A DNA stretch of 64,000 bases from a bacterium 336/3 (GCA_001281695.1 LJIE01000001.1:1034586-1098585); one strand, 5' to 3'. Numbered from the stretch's first letter, positions 25,438 to 34,952 are shown. The notes: generated by a model from the letters alone, not told the origin. Translations and numbers: made by a program.

Positions 25438-28068
25438 TTATTGTTTGAAGAATTTAGCTATTCGCTTTCCTGTTGGGCTAATGCTATGAATAATATACAT
25501 ACCTTGATTTAATTTTTGTAATTCTAAGGTGATTTTTGCATCCACAACTTGTTGATTCTTGTATCTTGCTACTTCTTGTCCTGAAAGACTATAAATAATA
25601 ATATCAGATGTTTCAGGTACACTTAGTTCTTTATCTTTTTCAAAAGAAATTACCAATTCATTTTCTGTGATAGTAGGTTGAATATTCAAAATAGGTAATT
25701 CATTGCTACCTTTAGGATCTGGAAGTTTTACCTTTTGAATACAACTAATACCATCTAAATCAAAACCATCAGCCAATCTATTGAATGCAGGAGATTCTTT
25801 AGGAGATCTGTCTACAACCTTGATATACTTTACAAAAGGTAAGTTTGCAGAAGCAATGTCAAAACGAGCTCCAAGTTGGTCGTTGACTGAGTTAGAATTT
25901 TGAGGTCTTTGTTTATCAGGTTGAGTAAGTCCTAAACTAACCCAATTGATACCATCTTTTGATATATATACTTCAGCTACCTCTGGATATTGTTTAAAAG
26001 TTGGGTTGTTATAACTTGTTTCTAAAATCTCAAAATCATATCCATTTTGGTCTCTTAATCTACAACTTAATTGTAATACGATCTCTCCTCCAAAACCTAA
26101 TGATACAAAATTTGCATCAGGAGCTAATTTATTAATTTCATCAGAAGCTTGTGGGAATCCTAGAGCTTTTGTTACATCACTAGAGTTTGCATCGATAGCA
26201 GAACCGTCTTTTGTTCTTCCTTGTGAGAAGGATACAATATTACTAGCACTCACACAAATCAAATCTGAACAAAAAGGTGTATTATCAGGGCACAATACAA
26301 TACTATGCAATAAATAATCACTGTCATCTGCAGGTACACTTTCTACTCTGCTTGCAGTAGTATAAGGCATTGCGTTGAATTCTAATATTTGGAATTCTTG
26401 TTGAGTATTGATTTCAAATGTAAAATTACCTGCACAAGTACCACAATAAGGTTCAACAGCTTTAAATTCTCCTCTTCCTACTTCTGTAAGTCCTGTTGAT
26501 GTCGATTTGTAAGCAACCCATGTACCTCTTTCAGCATTGTTGCTACCTTCTCTACCATAAAAACGAGAAACTGTAACTTTTGCATGGGTAAACATACCAC
26601 CTAAATTAACTCTAACAGCTTCAGATTTATTTTCGCTTGCAATATAATTGATTTCATGGAAACGGCTTCTATCTCCATTTTCAATTACAGGACCTGGTAC
26701 GCCAATACCTCCACTATTTAAAACACCTTGCCAATCTGCTCTGAATGAAGCTGTTGTAGCAGGAGAAAAATGAACACTATTCAAAGGTTTTACAAAAATA
26801 TTAGCTTTTGACCAATCCTGATTCGTTCCACCCAAAATGTCTTCACAAACAGCAATAGGTTTACACAAAGCAGTTATTTTACGAACCAAATAATCGCTAT
26901 CATCTGCAAGCCTTCTTGCTTGAGCTGTTTGATATGCTCCTGCTGAGAATTCTAAATAACGGAAAGGACGTGAAGTCAAGATTTTTAAATCATAATGACC
27001 AGGGTTTGAGCTACTCCATTGAGCAATCCCTTGAAAAACTCCAGCTCCAACTTCTTGAAAATTCTCATCCAAGGCTCTCCATGAACCAACTTCTACTTTT
27101 GTTTGATTTTCATAATTGTAGAATTTTGAGAGTAATACATCAGCAGCATTGATACCGTTGGTGATGCTTCCCGCACCAAAATCTACTCTTAAAACTTCTG
27201 TTTGATTTAATTCTCTATAATAATTAATTTCTTCAGCATAAGCTGTATTAGTTTCGGATTCTGCTGGACTTTTCACTCCTAAACCACCACTATTTGGTCC
27301 ACCCCAACCCAAACTTACATTGAAATTTACATTTGTATTAGAAAATGTAGTTGAACCTAAGGGTTTTGCTGATAAAGCTACACTTGTCCAACTTTGTGGT
27401 TTTTGGTCTCCACCAACAACTTGTCCACAAGTTACATTTGCTACACAAATAGGAGTAAGTTCTCTTAAGAAATAATCGCTTGCATCAGGAATAGTAGTTC
27501 TTTGATTACCATATTCTAAAGCAGAAAATTCTAAATAATAAAAAGGAACAGATGTACGAATTTCAATGGCTAAGTGTCCTGGGTTGTTGTTACCCAAATT
27601 TTGAGTAGACGCAAAATTTCCAAAAGCTACTTCTTGTAAATTAGCATCCAATGCTCTCCAAGAACCCTTTTCTACTTTGCCATATTCTCTATATAAATGT
27701 GATAAAAGAACATTTGCTCCACGGAAACCACCTTGACGACAGAATTTTACTCTTAAAATTTCTGTGCCTACACCTGGTACATAATTAATTTGTTTGAAAC
27801 GAGCATCAGAGCCAACAGGACCAGAAACACCTACACCTGGTGATAAAACACTATTTCCAGTGTATAAAACTTTTTGAGAAGAAAAACTTGTATCTGTAAG
27901 TCCTTTTGCTGTTAGTTCTATATTTGACCAAGAGTTGGCGAATCCATCACCGCCAGTTTTTTGGTCACACTCTAAACAAGATTGAGCTTGTAAAGAGGAG
28001 AAAGTTGCTAAACTTAGGTAAGAAACCAAAGAAAGCCTTCTACGAAGAGAGTTAGAAAAAAGTTGCAT
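25438..28068 (-). CDS. T9SS-secreted protein with three ~190-residue repeats and a C-terminal sorting domain
   Basis: An 876-residue protein with a signal peptide ending near SLQAQ. Three tandem domains begin at about residues 31, 213 and 408. Each contains a Cys near its start, a GG motif, a segment like SWTSVALSAKPL and a closing C-terminal unit ending YFLRELTPICV or similar (DSDYL). A fourth domain (about 601-780, beginning CSDLICVSASNIVSFSQG) resembles discoidin-like cell-surface modules. The last ~85 residues match the type A T9SS sorting domain (LPILNIQPTITENELVISF ... GMYIIHSISPTGKR). It should be exported by the system that includes PorQ. The ligand is unknown. It is monocistronic. 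Confidence 0.85.
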   Translation of the reverse strand: MQLFSNSLRRRLSLVSYLSLATFSSLQAQSCLECDQKTGGDGFANSWSNIELTAKGLTDTSFSSQKVLYTGNSVLSPGVGVSGPVGSDARFKQINYVPGVGTEILRVKFCRQGGFRGANVLLSHLYREYGKVEKGSWRALDANLQEVAFGNFASTQNLGNNNPGHLAIEIRTSVPFYYLEFSALEYGNQRTTIPDASDYFLRELTPICVANVTCGQVVGGDQKPQSWTSVALSAKPLGSTTFSNTNVNFNVSLGWGGPNSGGLGVKSPAESETNTAYAEEINYYRELNQTEVLRVDFGAGSITNGINAADVLLSKFYNYENQTKVEVGSWRALDENFQEVGAGVFQGIAQWSSSNPGHYDLKILTSRPFRYLEFSAGAYQTAQARRLADDSDYLVRKITALCKPIAVCEDILGGTNQDWSKANIFVKPLNSVHFSPATTASFRADWQGVLNSGGIGVPGPVIENGDRSRFHEINYIASENKSEAVRVNLGGMFTHAKVTVSRFYGREGSNNAERGTWVAYKSTSTGLTEVGRGEFKAVEPYCGTCAGNFTFEINTQQEFQILEFNAMPYTTASRVESVPADDSDYLLHSIVLCPDNTPFCSDLICVSASNIVSFSQGRTKDGSAIDANSSDVTKALGFPQASDEINKLAPDANFVSLGFGGEIVLQLSCRLRDQNGYDFEILETSYNNPTFKQYPEVAEVYISKDGINWVSLGLTQPDKQRPQNSNSVNDQLGARFDIASANLPFVKYIKVVDRSPKESPAFNRLADGFDLDGISCIQKVKLPDPKGSNELPILNIQPTITENELVISFEKDKELSVPETSDIIIYSLSGQEVARYKNQQVVDAKITLELQKLNQGMYIIHSISPTGKRIAKFFKQ

Positions 28069-28209
28069 AGATAATGTTTGTTGTAAAACGTTACAAATGT
28101 AAGAAAAAAAAAGAAATCGTACAATTTTATTTGATAGTTTTTGCTCTAGAAACTTTATTTTCTCAAAGATTTTTATTTTATTTGATAAGACTCAACTAAA
28201 ATCAACGAT

Positions 28210-29454
28210 ATGATAAAAAAACTACTACTTCTTTTCTTTCTTTTTTGCTTTTTATCCCAATCTTATTCACAAGGCTTTGACTTTAAGGACCATAAAAAGA
28301 AATATGCCCGTATACCTTTCAAGCTCTATAATAATTTAATTATTGTACCAGTATTATTAAACAAAGGCACTGATACACTGAATTTTATATTGGATACAGG
28401 GGTGGGCTATACAATGATTACAGATAGCACTTTTGTTGATAAATTACAGATACCTCCACATACTCGTAAGGTAGGTGTAAAAGGTGGAGGAGTAGGAGAA
28501 GTAATTTATACTTATATAGTAGGTTCACAGCAAATGGTACTCAATGATTTTATTGCTAAAAATTTGACTGTTTTAATAACTTCCAAATCCTTAGAATATA
28601 TCTCTCAATATGTAGGTATTAAGATACATGGTATTATAGGCTTTGATTTCTTTAGAAAACTGATAGTGAAGATTAATTATCAAAAAAAAGAATTGGAGGT
28701 ATATGATATCCATTTTTTTGATAAAAAAATACTAAAAAAGAATAAAACTAACAACATCTTAAAACTATATATCCAAAAGCAAAAACCTTATTTTCTTGCA
28801 AAATTTATTAATGAAAATAATGATTCTATAAATGTAAAATTACTTTTAGATACAGGAGCAGGGCACTCACTTTCTTTGGATAAAGAATCTAAAAAAGGAA
28901 TAACACTGCCTTCTAAAACTATTGATAATTCTTTAGGGCTGGCAATTAATGGATTGATAGAAGGAAAAATGGGGCGAGTGAAAAGTTTGGGTATTGGACA
29001 ATATTATTGGAAAGATGTACTATGCTCTTTTCCTGATAGTTTGCTTATACTACATCGTAATGAAAATGTTGATAAACAAGGAAGTATTGGAATTGGACTA
29101 TTAGAAAGATTTGTTATTACTTTAGATTATAGTAATGAAAGATTTATTTTAGAGCCTAATAATAAACTAAATAAGAAATTTGATATAGGTTTTTCAGGTG
29201 TGGATGTTGTATCCAGTCCCAATAATTTTACAATATATTTTGTTTCTAATATTCATCCTCTTTCACCTGCTTATGTTTCAGGTTTACAAATAGGAGATGA
29301 ACTTTTTGCAATTAATAACCAAGTTCTTACAAATATGACTATCAGTCAGGTATATGAGCTTTTAGATAGTGCCGAAAATAAGGTATTAAATTTGCTTGTA
29401 AAAAGACGAGGAGCATTACAAATCATAGTCTTTAAAACCAAAAGATTGATATAA
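28210..29454 (+). CDS. Retropepsin-like aspartic protease domain protein with C-terminal PDZ domain
   Basis: This 414-residue protein has a signal peptide ending near SQSYSQ. Two aspartic-protease-type motifs are visible: FILDTGVG at residues 60-67 and LLLDTGAGHS around 212-221. Two retropepsin-like lobes are therefore encoded in one chain. A PDZ domain lies in the last ~90 residues (HPLSPAYVSGLQIGDELFAINNQ). This aspartyl_protease plus PDZ layout is common in Bacteroidota. Proteolytic activity is inferred from the paired DTG motifs, and location is periplasmic or surface. Confidence 0.85.
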   Translation: MIKKLLLLFFLFCFLSQSYSQGFDFKDHKKKYARIPFKLYNNLIIVPVLLNKGTDTLNFILDTGVGYTMITDSTFVDKLQIPPHTRKVGVKGGGVGEVIYTYIVGSQQMVLNDFIAKNLTVLITSKSLEYISQYVGIKIHGIIGFDFFRKLIVKINYQKKELEVYDIHFFDKKILKKNKTNNILKLYIQKQKPYFLAKFINENNDSINVKLLLDTGAGHSLSLDKESKKGITLPSKTIDNSLGLAINGLIEGKMGRVKSLGIGQYYWKDVLCSFPDSLLILHRNENVDKQGSIGIGLLERFVITLDYSNERFILEPNNKLNKKFDIGFSGVDVVSSPNNFTIYFVSNIHPLSPAYVSGLQIGDELFAINNQVLTNMTISQVYELLDSAENKVLNLLVKRRGALQIIVFKTKRLI

Positions 29455-29499
29455 TATTTAGCTTATTTGATGTAAGAAAATATGGTTTTTTTCACTTTT

Positions 29500-29949
29500 A
29501 TGAGAAAGAAAATTTTAATACTGTGTACTTTTTTTACAATACTTTTTTTAATAGGTTCTCAGTTCATGGGATTTGGACAGAAATTAGATGTAAAAGTGAT
29601 AAAAAAAGAAGAGTTATTGGAACAAAAACTCAAAAAGAAAGGCTTAAAAGCTGATTTTATACGTATCTCTGGAAAAAGAAGTAAATGGTTTAATGACTTG
29701 CTTTCACTTTCTACAAAAAATAGTTTGCATCTTTCTGGAAAAGCAATTGATATTTTAGTCGGTGATATTAATGGTGATAAAAAACAAGACGAAACAGATG
29801 TTAAATTGGTAGTAGCTTGTTTAGAAGAAATTGAAAAAGAAAATCCAACATTGGTTGGTGGTATAGGTACATACTTAAACCAAGGAGCTTGGTCTAGGAA
29901 AATGGTGCATTTTGATGTTCGAGGTTATAAAGCAAGATGGAATAAATAA
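29500..29949 (+). CDS. M15/DUF882-type peptidase-like protein with a dockerin-like loop
   Basis: A 149-residue exported protein starting at the ATG at 29500 (MRKKILILC); an ATG at 29482 is less likely. SLHLSGKAIDI and KMVHFDVRG match the zinc-binding HxxGxAxD ... H pattern of M15/DUF882 peptidases, which cut peptidoglycan peptides. Between them, GDINGDKKQDETDVKLV has the spacing of an EF-hand/dockerin calcium loop (DxNxDxxxxxxD). This insertion is unusual for the family elsewhere. The closing KARW also fits DUF882. A hairpin terminator follows. Enzyme activity is inference. Confidence 0.75.
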   Translation: MRKKILILCTFFTILFLIGSQFMGFGQKLDVKVIKKEELLEQKLKKKGLKADFIRISGKRSKWFNDLLSLSTKNSLHLSGKAIDILVGDINGDKKQDETDVKLVVACLEEIEKENPTLVGGIGTYLNQGAWSRKMVHFDVRGYKARWNK

Positions 29950-29972
29950 AGCCTCATTGAGAGGCTTTATTT
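29944..29972. terminator. Bidirectional intrinsic terminator
   Basis: The stem AAATAAAGCCTC/GAGGCTTTATTT with loop ATTGA lies between convergent genes and overlaps both stop regions. Confidence 0.85.
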
Positions 29973-31191
29973 ATTCTGACGAAAATTTAGGAAAAGGATC
30001 GTTTAGTTTTTTACCATCTTTAACGCTTTGCCATTCTTCGTCTGTACATAAACAATCTTCCAATTCTTTTATAATGATTTCCTTATGCATATCTTGTCCA
30101 ATTAAAACAAGCTCATTCATTCTATCCCCAAACTCTTTATCCCATCTGCTTTCAATCCAATCTTTATTTTCTACAAAAGAAGCATACATCATTCGTTGGC
30201 TAAAAGGCATACTCATCCACCAAACACCAGCAGGGTCTGCTCGCAAAGAACCACCAGCTTGCCCCCAACTCAAAGCAACATCAGGTCTTGAGGCTATCCA
30301 AAATAAGCCCTTACTTCTGATAATTGTAGAATGCCAATCATTGGCTAAGTAGTTCCAAAAACGTTCAGGATGAAAGGGACGTTTATTTCTAAAAACAAAA
30401 GAACTAATACCATATTCCTCTGTTTCAGGAGTATGTTCTTGGTTATTCAATTCATGTATCCAACCTGCTGATTGTGAAGCTTCATCATAATTAAACAAAT
30501 GAGTATTGATAATGTCAGAAGTTTGAATTTTTCCGAAACTACTTGTTACAACTTTTGCAGAAGGATTAAGCTTGTGTAAAACAGCTTTTAATTCTTCTAA
30601 ATGTTGTGGTTTTACCAAATCTGCTTTATTAAGTACAATAACATTGGCAAACTCAATTTGATCTGTAAGTAAATTAACGATTGTTCTTTGATCTTGCTGA
30701 TCATTTTCATTCATATTTCGAGTTGCAATAGTATCTACAGAACCAAAATCTTTTGGAAAATTGAATGCATCCACTACCGTAACCATTGTATCGATATATG
30801 CAAATCGAGAGAGATCTACATTATTTTGTTCATCTACAAAACTAAATGTTTGAGCCACAGGCACTGGTTCTGAAATACCTGTACTTTCTATAAGTAGATA
30901 ATCAAATTTATTTTCTTTGGCTAATTTCTCAACCTCTATCATTAAATCTTCTCGAAGGGTACAACAAATACATCCATTCGACATTTCAACTAATCTTTCT
31001 TCTGTTCTTGAAAGTGTATTTTCTTGTTTTACCATTTGAGCATCTATATTAACTTCGCTCATATCATTGACAATAACAGCAACTTTTAAGCCTTCTTTAT
31101 TGTGAAGGATATGGTTGAGTAAACTTGTTTTGCCTGCCCCAAGAAACCCACTTAAGACTGTTACAGGAAGTTTTTTATTATTCTTATTCAT
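29971..31191 (-). CDS. COG0523 (CobW/ZigA/YciC-type) GTPase, putative zinc metallochaperone
   Basis: A 406-residue G3E-family GTPase from the ATG at 31191 ([23 protein letters not shown]); an upstream in-frame ATG at 31230 adds a non-homologous segment. It has the P-loop GFLGAGKTS (about 15-23), the metal-binding CICC motif in [12 protein letters not shown] (Cys74, 76, 77), Walker B-like [11 protein letters not shown] and the NKAD guanine motif. The C-terminal CobW domain includes [12 protein letters not shown]. In many bacteria such proteins are Zur-controlled and deliver zinc under zinc limitation. The palindrome inside its promoter (31413-31427) supports metal regulation. Metal identity is inference. 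Confidence 0.9.
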   Translation of the reverse strand: MNKNNKKLPVTVLSGFLGAGKTSLLNHILHNKEGLKVAVIVNDMSEVNIDAQMVKQENTLSRTEERLVEMSNGCICCTLREDLMIEVEKLAKENKFDYLLIESTGISEPVPVAQTFSFVDEQNNVDLSRFAYIDTMVTVVDAFNFPKDFGSVDTIATRNMNENDQQDQRTIVNLLTDQIEFANVIVLNKADLVKPQHLEELKAVLHKLNPSAKVVTSSFGKIQTSDIINTHLFNYDEASQSAGWIHELNNQEHTPETEEYGISSFVFRNKRPFHPERFWNYLANDWHSTIIRSKGLFWIASRPDVALSWGQAGGSLRADPAGVWWMSMPFSQRMMYASFVENKDWIESRWDKEFGDRMNELVLIGQDMHKEIIIKELEDCLCTDEEWQSVKDGKKLNDPFPKFSSE

Positions 31192-31262
31192 TTCTTTTAA
31201 TTTATAAAGTATAGTAAAATAGCAAAACAAATTATGTGTTTGATTATCAGTTTTTTAAATTT

Positions 31263-31313
31263 GAGTCCACTCTAAGTCAACAGAACTTATCGTTATGTCC
31301 ACATAGAGTCCAC
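31263..31313 (-). other. Repeat-containing structured segment in the COG0523 5' leader
   Basis: GAGTCCAC occurs at 31263-31270 and 31306-31313, with GTCCAC also at 31297-31302. ACTCTA (31269-31274) and TAGAGT (31304-31309) can close a stem. On the minus strand this lies in the ~200-nt leader between the inferred transcription start (near 31391) and the start codon. It may be a structured regulatory RNA; no known riboswitch was recognised. Confidence 0.35.
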
Positions 31314-31397
31314 CTATGAAAATTAGTTTTATTCAAACCTGTAACTACTTTTACAACCAGATAAATCACTCAAAAACATCAAATTTTTAAGATAATA

Positions 31398-31429
31398 CAA
31401 AAGTATAAAAAATGCAACAATGTTGCAAA
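31398..31429 (-). promoter_or_regulatory. Promoter with internal 15-bp palindrome (Zur/Fur-family-like operator) for the COG0523 gene
   Basis: On the minus strand, TTTG (31429-31426), a 20-nt spacer and TACTTTTG (31405-31398) match the Bacteroidota promoter consensus. A perfect palindrome TGCAACATTGTTGCA (31427-31413) overlaps the -33 element and fills half the spacer, a classic repressor position. Fur-family dyads have this general form; assignment to Zur rests on the gene it controls. Confidence 0.65.
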
Positions 31430-31706
31430 TAATATATCTTAAATCTTTATAAATGATAACAGCAAATGAATGTAAGTTTTTAAGGATACCTACATAATAC
31501 GATTATAAGGAAGAGAATATTATTTTTAAAATATCATAAAAAATGCATTTTCATGATATTTAATTTGCTATTTGGATTTTTTCTTAAAATAAAAAAACGA
31601 TTTAATGAAAAAAAATAGAATGTAATTTTGTGTTTTATATTTTAAATTTTATGTTTGCAATACTAAACTAATAGTTCAATTTTATTATTTATTACTACTA
31701 TCTTTT
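31430..31706. other. A+T-rich intergenic region, no gene seen
   Basis: The remaining space between the COG0523 promoter and the gene at 31707 contains only A/T-rich sequence and no supported reading frame. It must hold the promoter for the gene at 31707 and beyond, which could not be placed with confidence. Confidence 0.5.
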
Positions 31707-32150
31707 ATGTTATTCAAGACAATCATTTATACGGTTATTTTTTGTGGTTTTCAAGTATTACAAGCTCAAAATACAACAAAAGAGAAAGAAAAATATACAA
31801 AAGAAGAATTACAGTCTTTTATCAAGATTTACAAATACACACTTGATAACCCCTTTGAACCTTTGGTTTCTATGCAAAAAAATGCTTCCAAAATAAGTAT
31901 CACAGAGGCAAGACTAACAGAAATTATGCAGGCTCAGTCCATGGGTTATGATCCAAAACTCACAGAAAAAGAAAATGGAGAAATGTCTCGTTTGAAAAAA
32001 TTTATAGAGGAAGATAAAATGGTCTATGATAAAAAATTGGAACAATATATTATAAGCCAAAAATTGCCTTTGGAGAAATATCAAGAGATAAAAAAACTTT
32101 ATCATAAAGACTCCAAATTTCAAGAAAAAGTAAACAAACTATCTCTATAA
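31707..32150 (+). CDS. Exported protein of unknown function (DUF4168-like)
   Basis: A 147-residue protein with a signal peptide ending at VLQAQ. The rest is Lys/Glu-rich and alpha-helical: KEKEKYTKEELQSFIKIYKYTLDN, then ITEARLTEIMQAQSMG, then LEQYIISQKLPLEKYQEIKKLYHKD. This resembles DUF4168-type small periplasmic helical proteins. No enzyme motif is visible. It lies 58 bp upstream of the esterase/T9SS gene and may be co-transcribed. Confidence 0.65.
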   Translation: MLFKTIIYTVIFCGFQVLQAQNTTKEKEKYTKEELQSFIKIYKYTLDNPFEPLVSMQKNASKISITEARLTEIMQAQSMGYDPKLTEKENGEMSRLKKFIEEDKMVYDKKLEQYIISQKLPLEKYQEIKKLYHKDSKFQEKVNKLSL

Positions 32151-32208
32151 ACAAAAATGCTTATTGCTTATTAAAATCAATTAAACAACTTTAAAATTTA
32201 TTAAAATC

Positions 32209-34005
32209 ATGAAAAAAATTTTATTATCCTGCCTAAGTTTGGCTTGTGCTTTCTATGCTGAAGCTCAACAACTGCCAAATCGTTATCGTGAAGAAATTTT
32301 TACAACATTACAAGAAACAAAAGATGTTGTTTTTAGCACAAACATTCCAACTGTTAGGACTACAAGCCTTTTTGGTAATCAAATAGCCAATGAGGATTCT
32401 TATGGACAAAGAACAGTAACTTTAAGAATGAACATTTATCGTCCTTCTGGTGACTCTCTTACACAAAGACCTGTGATCATTTTTGCTTTTGGTGGAGGAT
32501 TTGTAAATGGAAGTAAAACGGAAGCCAGTATGATACAACTGTGTCAAGCATTTGCAAGAAGAGGCTTTGTTACTGCTACTATAGATTATCGTTTAGGTAT
32601 GAACATTTCTAATGAGGAGCTTTCTAAAAGAGCTGTTTATAGAGCATTACAAGATGGACGTTCTGCTGTTCGTTTCTTTAGAAGAAATGCTTCTACCTAC
32701 GGAGTTGATCCAAATCAAATTTATTTATCAGGGCATAGTGCAGGAGCTTTCTTAGCTTATCAAGTTGTTTATCTAGATAAAGATTCTGAGAGACCCGCCT
32801 CTACTCGTAATTATTTAGGCAGAGCAGATTTAGGAGGTTTAGATGCAATAGGCGATAACAAAACTTATGCTAATGGTTCATTGGTTGATGGAAAAGCTAA
32901 TGGGGTAATGGGTTTTGCGGGTGCAGTAGGTAATTTGAATGATATTGAAGGACCAGCAGATGTTCCAGGTGTTTATTTCCACAGCTCTGATGATGGAACT
33001 GTACCTTATAACAGTGGAGAGCCTTTTTCTTCTTTGAGTTGGTTGCCAGGCTTTAATTTACCAACTGTATATGGAGGTAACCAAATGAATAACAGAGCTG
33101 GCACAGTAAATGCTCCTCGTACATTTTACCCTTATACTAATCGTGGACATGGTGTACACTACAATGGTTCAAGTTTATACTCTGATATAGGTTCAAGAGG
33201 AGGAGACTTCTTTTATACTACTCGCCTGAAACCTGCAGATTTACCTTTAATATTAGGAAATTCCAGTGTTTGTAGTACATGTTTAACACAAACTTATTCT
33301 GTAGCAAATACTGCTTTTTATTATGATTGGCAAATTGTGGGTGGAACATTTGTAAGCAGAAACCCTCGTTCTAATCAAGTTACAGTTACTTGGAGTGCAA
33401 CAGCTACTAATCGTGGACTTACAGTTACACCATATAGTCGCCAACTTGCAAGAGGTTTTACAGTAGGTCTTGGTATAAATGTTAACAGAACAGCTGTTCT
33501 TTCAAGAAGTTTGGAAGCAAATACATTAGGTGAAGGAATTATAGATTTGAACGAATACTTCACAGATCCAGAAGGACAACCTTTAAACTATGTTATCAAA
33601 GTAGTTTCTAACAATGCAAGGGGTGAAAAAGTGGTAAATGGAAATATATTGGATGTAAAATCATTGGCTCAAGGGCAATCTACAATCATGATTGAAGTAA
33701 ATGATGGCTCAACCTGTTTTACAAAACACACAGTTCAGATGAATGTAAAGAATGATTTACAAATCAATGTAAGTCCTAATCCATTTGTAAAGGATGTTCA
33801 AGTTTCTTTGACGGGCGAATATAAAGGTGATGTAAAAGTGATTTTCTATACTGAAAGTGGTAGAATAATTGCGGAAAAAATATCTAAAAAATCAGACATG
33901 GGTTTTGTAGAAAACTTTGGTATAGAAACTGCAAAGCAAGGAGTTTACTATATTAAAGTGATTACTTCTGAAGGAGAAATCATCAGAAGAATCGTGAAAA
34001 ATTAA
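32209..34005 (+). CDS. T9SS-secreted alpha/beta-hydrolase (carboxylesterase-like) with sorting domain
   Basis: A 598-residue protein with a signal peptide ending near AEAQ. The first ~370 residues form an alpha/beta-hydrolase. FAFGGGFVNGSK is the oxyanion-hole HGGG-like motif (here FGGG), IDYRLG follows, and YLSGHSAGAFLAYQ carries the nucleophile serine in GHSAG. GVYFHSSDDGTVPY and RGHGVHY fit the later Asp and His. A middle region (about 365-520) is beta-rich and Ig-like. The end (INVSPNPFVKDVQVSL ... GVYYIKVITSEGEIIRRI) is a type A T9SS sorting domain. It would be a surface-bound or released esterase; the substrate is unknown. Confidence 0.85.
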   Translation: MKKILLSCLSLACAFYAEAQQLPNRYREEIFTTLQETKDVVFSTNIPTVRTTSLFGNQIANEDSYGQRTVTLRMNIYRPSGDSLTQRPVIIFAFGGGFVNGSKTEASMIQLCQAFARRGFVTATIDYRLGMNISNEELSKRAVYRALQDGRSAVRFFRRNASTYGVDPNQIYLSGHSAGAFLAYQVVYLDKDSERPASTRNYLGRADLGGLDAIGDNKTYANGSLVDGKANGVMGFAGAVGNLNDIEGPADVPGVYFHSSDDGTVPYNSGEPFSSLSWLPGFNLPTVYGGNQMNNRAGTVNAPRTFYPYTNRGHGVHYNGSSLYSDIGSRGGDFFYTTRLKPADLPLILGNSSVCSTCLTQTYSVANTAFYYDWQIVGGTFVSRNPRSNQVTVTWSATATNRGLTVTPYSRQLARGFTVGLGINVNRTAVLSRSLEANTLGEGIIDLNEYFTDPEGQPLNYVIKVVSNNARGEKVVNGNILDVKSLAQGQSTIMIEVNDGSTCFTKHTVQMNVKNDLQINVSPNPFVKDVQVSLTGEYKGDVKVIFYTESGRIIAEKISKKSDMGFVENFGIETAKQGVYYIKVITSEGEIIRRIVKN

Positions 34006-34028
34006 TTACATAAAATGTATTAATTTGT

Positions 34029-34058
34029 AAAAACCTCAGACATTGTCTGAGGTTTTTT
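34029..34058. terminator. Bidirectional intrinsic terminator
   Basis: The stem AAAACCTCAGAC/GTCTGAGGTTTT with loop ATT is followed by T residues and lies between convergent genes. Confidence 0.88.
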
Positions 34059-34945
34059 TATGATAAAATCATTTGTGCAATTTTTTGTGTAGCTTTCCGA
34101 GCTTCGGGTAGTTTATCATACATCAGATGCCACACATGAGGCATCCCTTCCCAAATTTCTAAATGTGTATCATTTTCAGATTCTTTGAGCTTCTGATGTA
34201 ATTCTTTTACTTCATCCAAAAATATATCTTCTGTACCCTGATAGATATGAATAGGAGGTAGATTACTCAAATCTGCATTGATAGGAGAAATGAAAGGATT
34301 TTGTATGCTTTCTTTTCCAACATAAAGATTTACAAGCATTTTAAGATCTTTCTCTCTCATAATCAAATCTCGTTTGGCAAGCCTTTTAATGGAATCTCTT
34401 TTCATTTCTAAATCTACCCAAGGAGCTATAAGAAAACATTTCTTAGGCATCTTAATATTTTCTTCCCGCATTTGTAACATGATAGATAGACATAAGCCTC
34501 CACCAGCAGAATCGCCAAGCAGATAAATTTTTCTGTTGGGGTAGTTTTCTAAAACCCATTCATAAGCACTTAAAGCATTGCTGGGAGCTGTTGGAAAAGG
34601 GTGTTCGGGGGCTTGTTGATAAGCTACTGCCAAAATAGTTGTTTGGCTTAAATGGGCTAACTGAGAAATCCAACCTCTGTAAGTATCTAAACTACCTACC
34701 GTGTAGCCACCACCATGCAAAAAAACAATTATTTTATCTTCTTGTGCATTTTTTGGATGTAAGAACTCACAAGAAACACCATTTGCACCAGTTTTTGTAA
34801 TAGTTATTAGGGGATGAATCTTTGTGAGTTTCCCAACTCTTCTAAAACGCTTACGAGCTTCTTCAAGAGTAGGAACTTTGCTACCACGTACGAAACGCAA
34901 GGTTCTAAGGACAACCCTAAAAAAGTAAGTCTCAAAACTTGGCAT
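34058..34945 (-). CDS. Alpha/beta hydrolase of the hormone-sensitive-lipase (GDXG) family
   Basis: This 295-residue esterase has the HSL motif VFLHGGGYTVGS (oxyanion hole) and LLGDSAGGGLCLS (nucleophile Ser in GDSAG). Later residues fit Asp in IYQGTEDIFLDEV and His in MPHVWHLM. HSL-family enzymes hydrolyse short acyl esters. It follows the phytoene/squalene synthase gene by 7 bp on the same strand, so the two are probably co-transcribed. A role in modifying acylated carotenoids or other isoprenoids is a speculation from that pairing. There is no signal peptide. Confidence 0.88.
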   Translation of the reverse strand: MPSFETYFFRVVLRTLRFVRGSKVPTLEEARKRFRRVGKLTKIHPLITITKTGANGVSCEFLHPKNAQEDKIIVFLHGGGYTVGSLDTYRGWISQLAHLSQTTILAVAYQQAPEHPFPTAPSNALSAYEWVLENYPNRKIYLLGDSAGGGLCLSIMLQMREENIKMPKKCFLIAPWVDLEMKRDSIKRLAKRDLIMREKDLKMLVNLYVGKESIQNPFISPINADLSNLPPIHIYQGTEDIFLDEVKELHQKLKESENDTHLEIWEGMPHVWHLMYDKLPEARKATQKIAQMILS

Positions 34946-34952
34946 GAGTCTT

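Noticed and set aside
29912..30352. 146-codon plus-strand frame within the COG0523 gene
   Set aside because: Overlaps the terminator hairpin and is antisense to a clear GTPase; translation looks random.
31263..31313. GAGTCCAC repeats considered as a recombination (dif/att) site
   Set aside because: No tRNA, integrase or flanking duplication is nearby. Placement in the COG0523 leader makes a transcript feature more likely.
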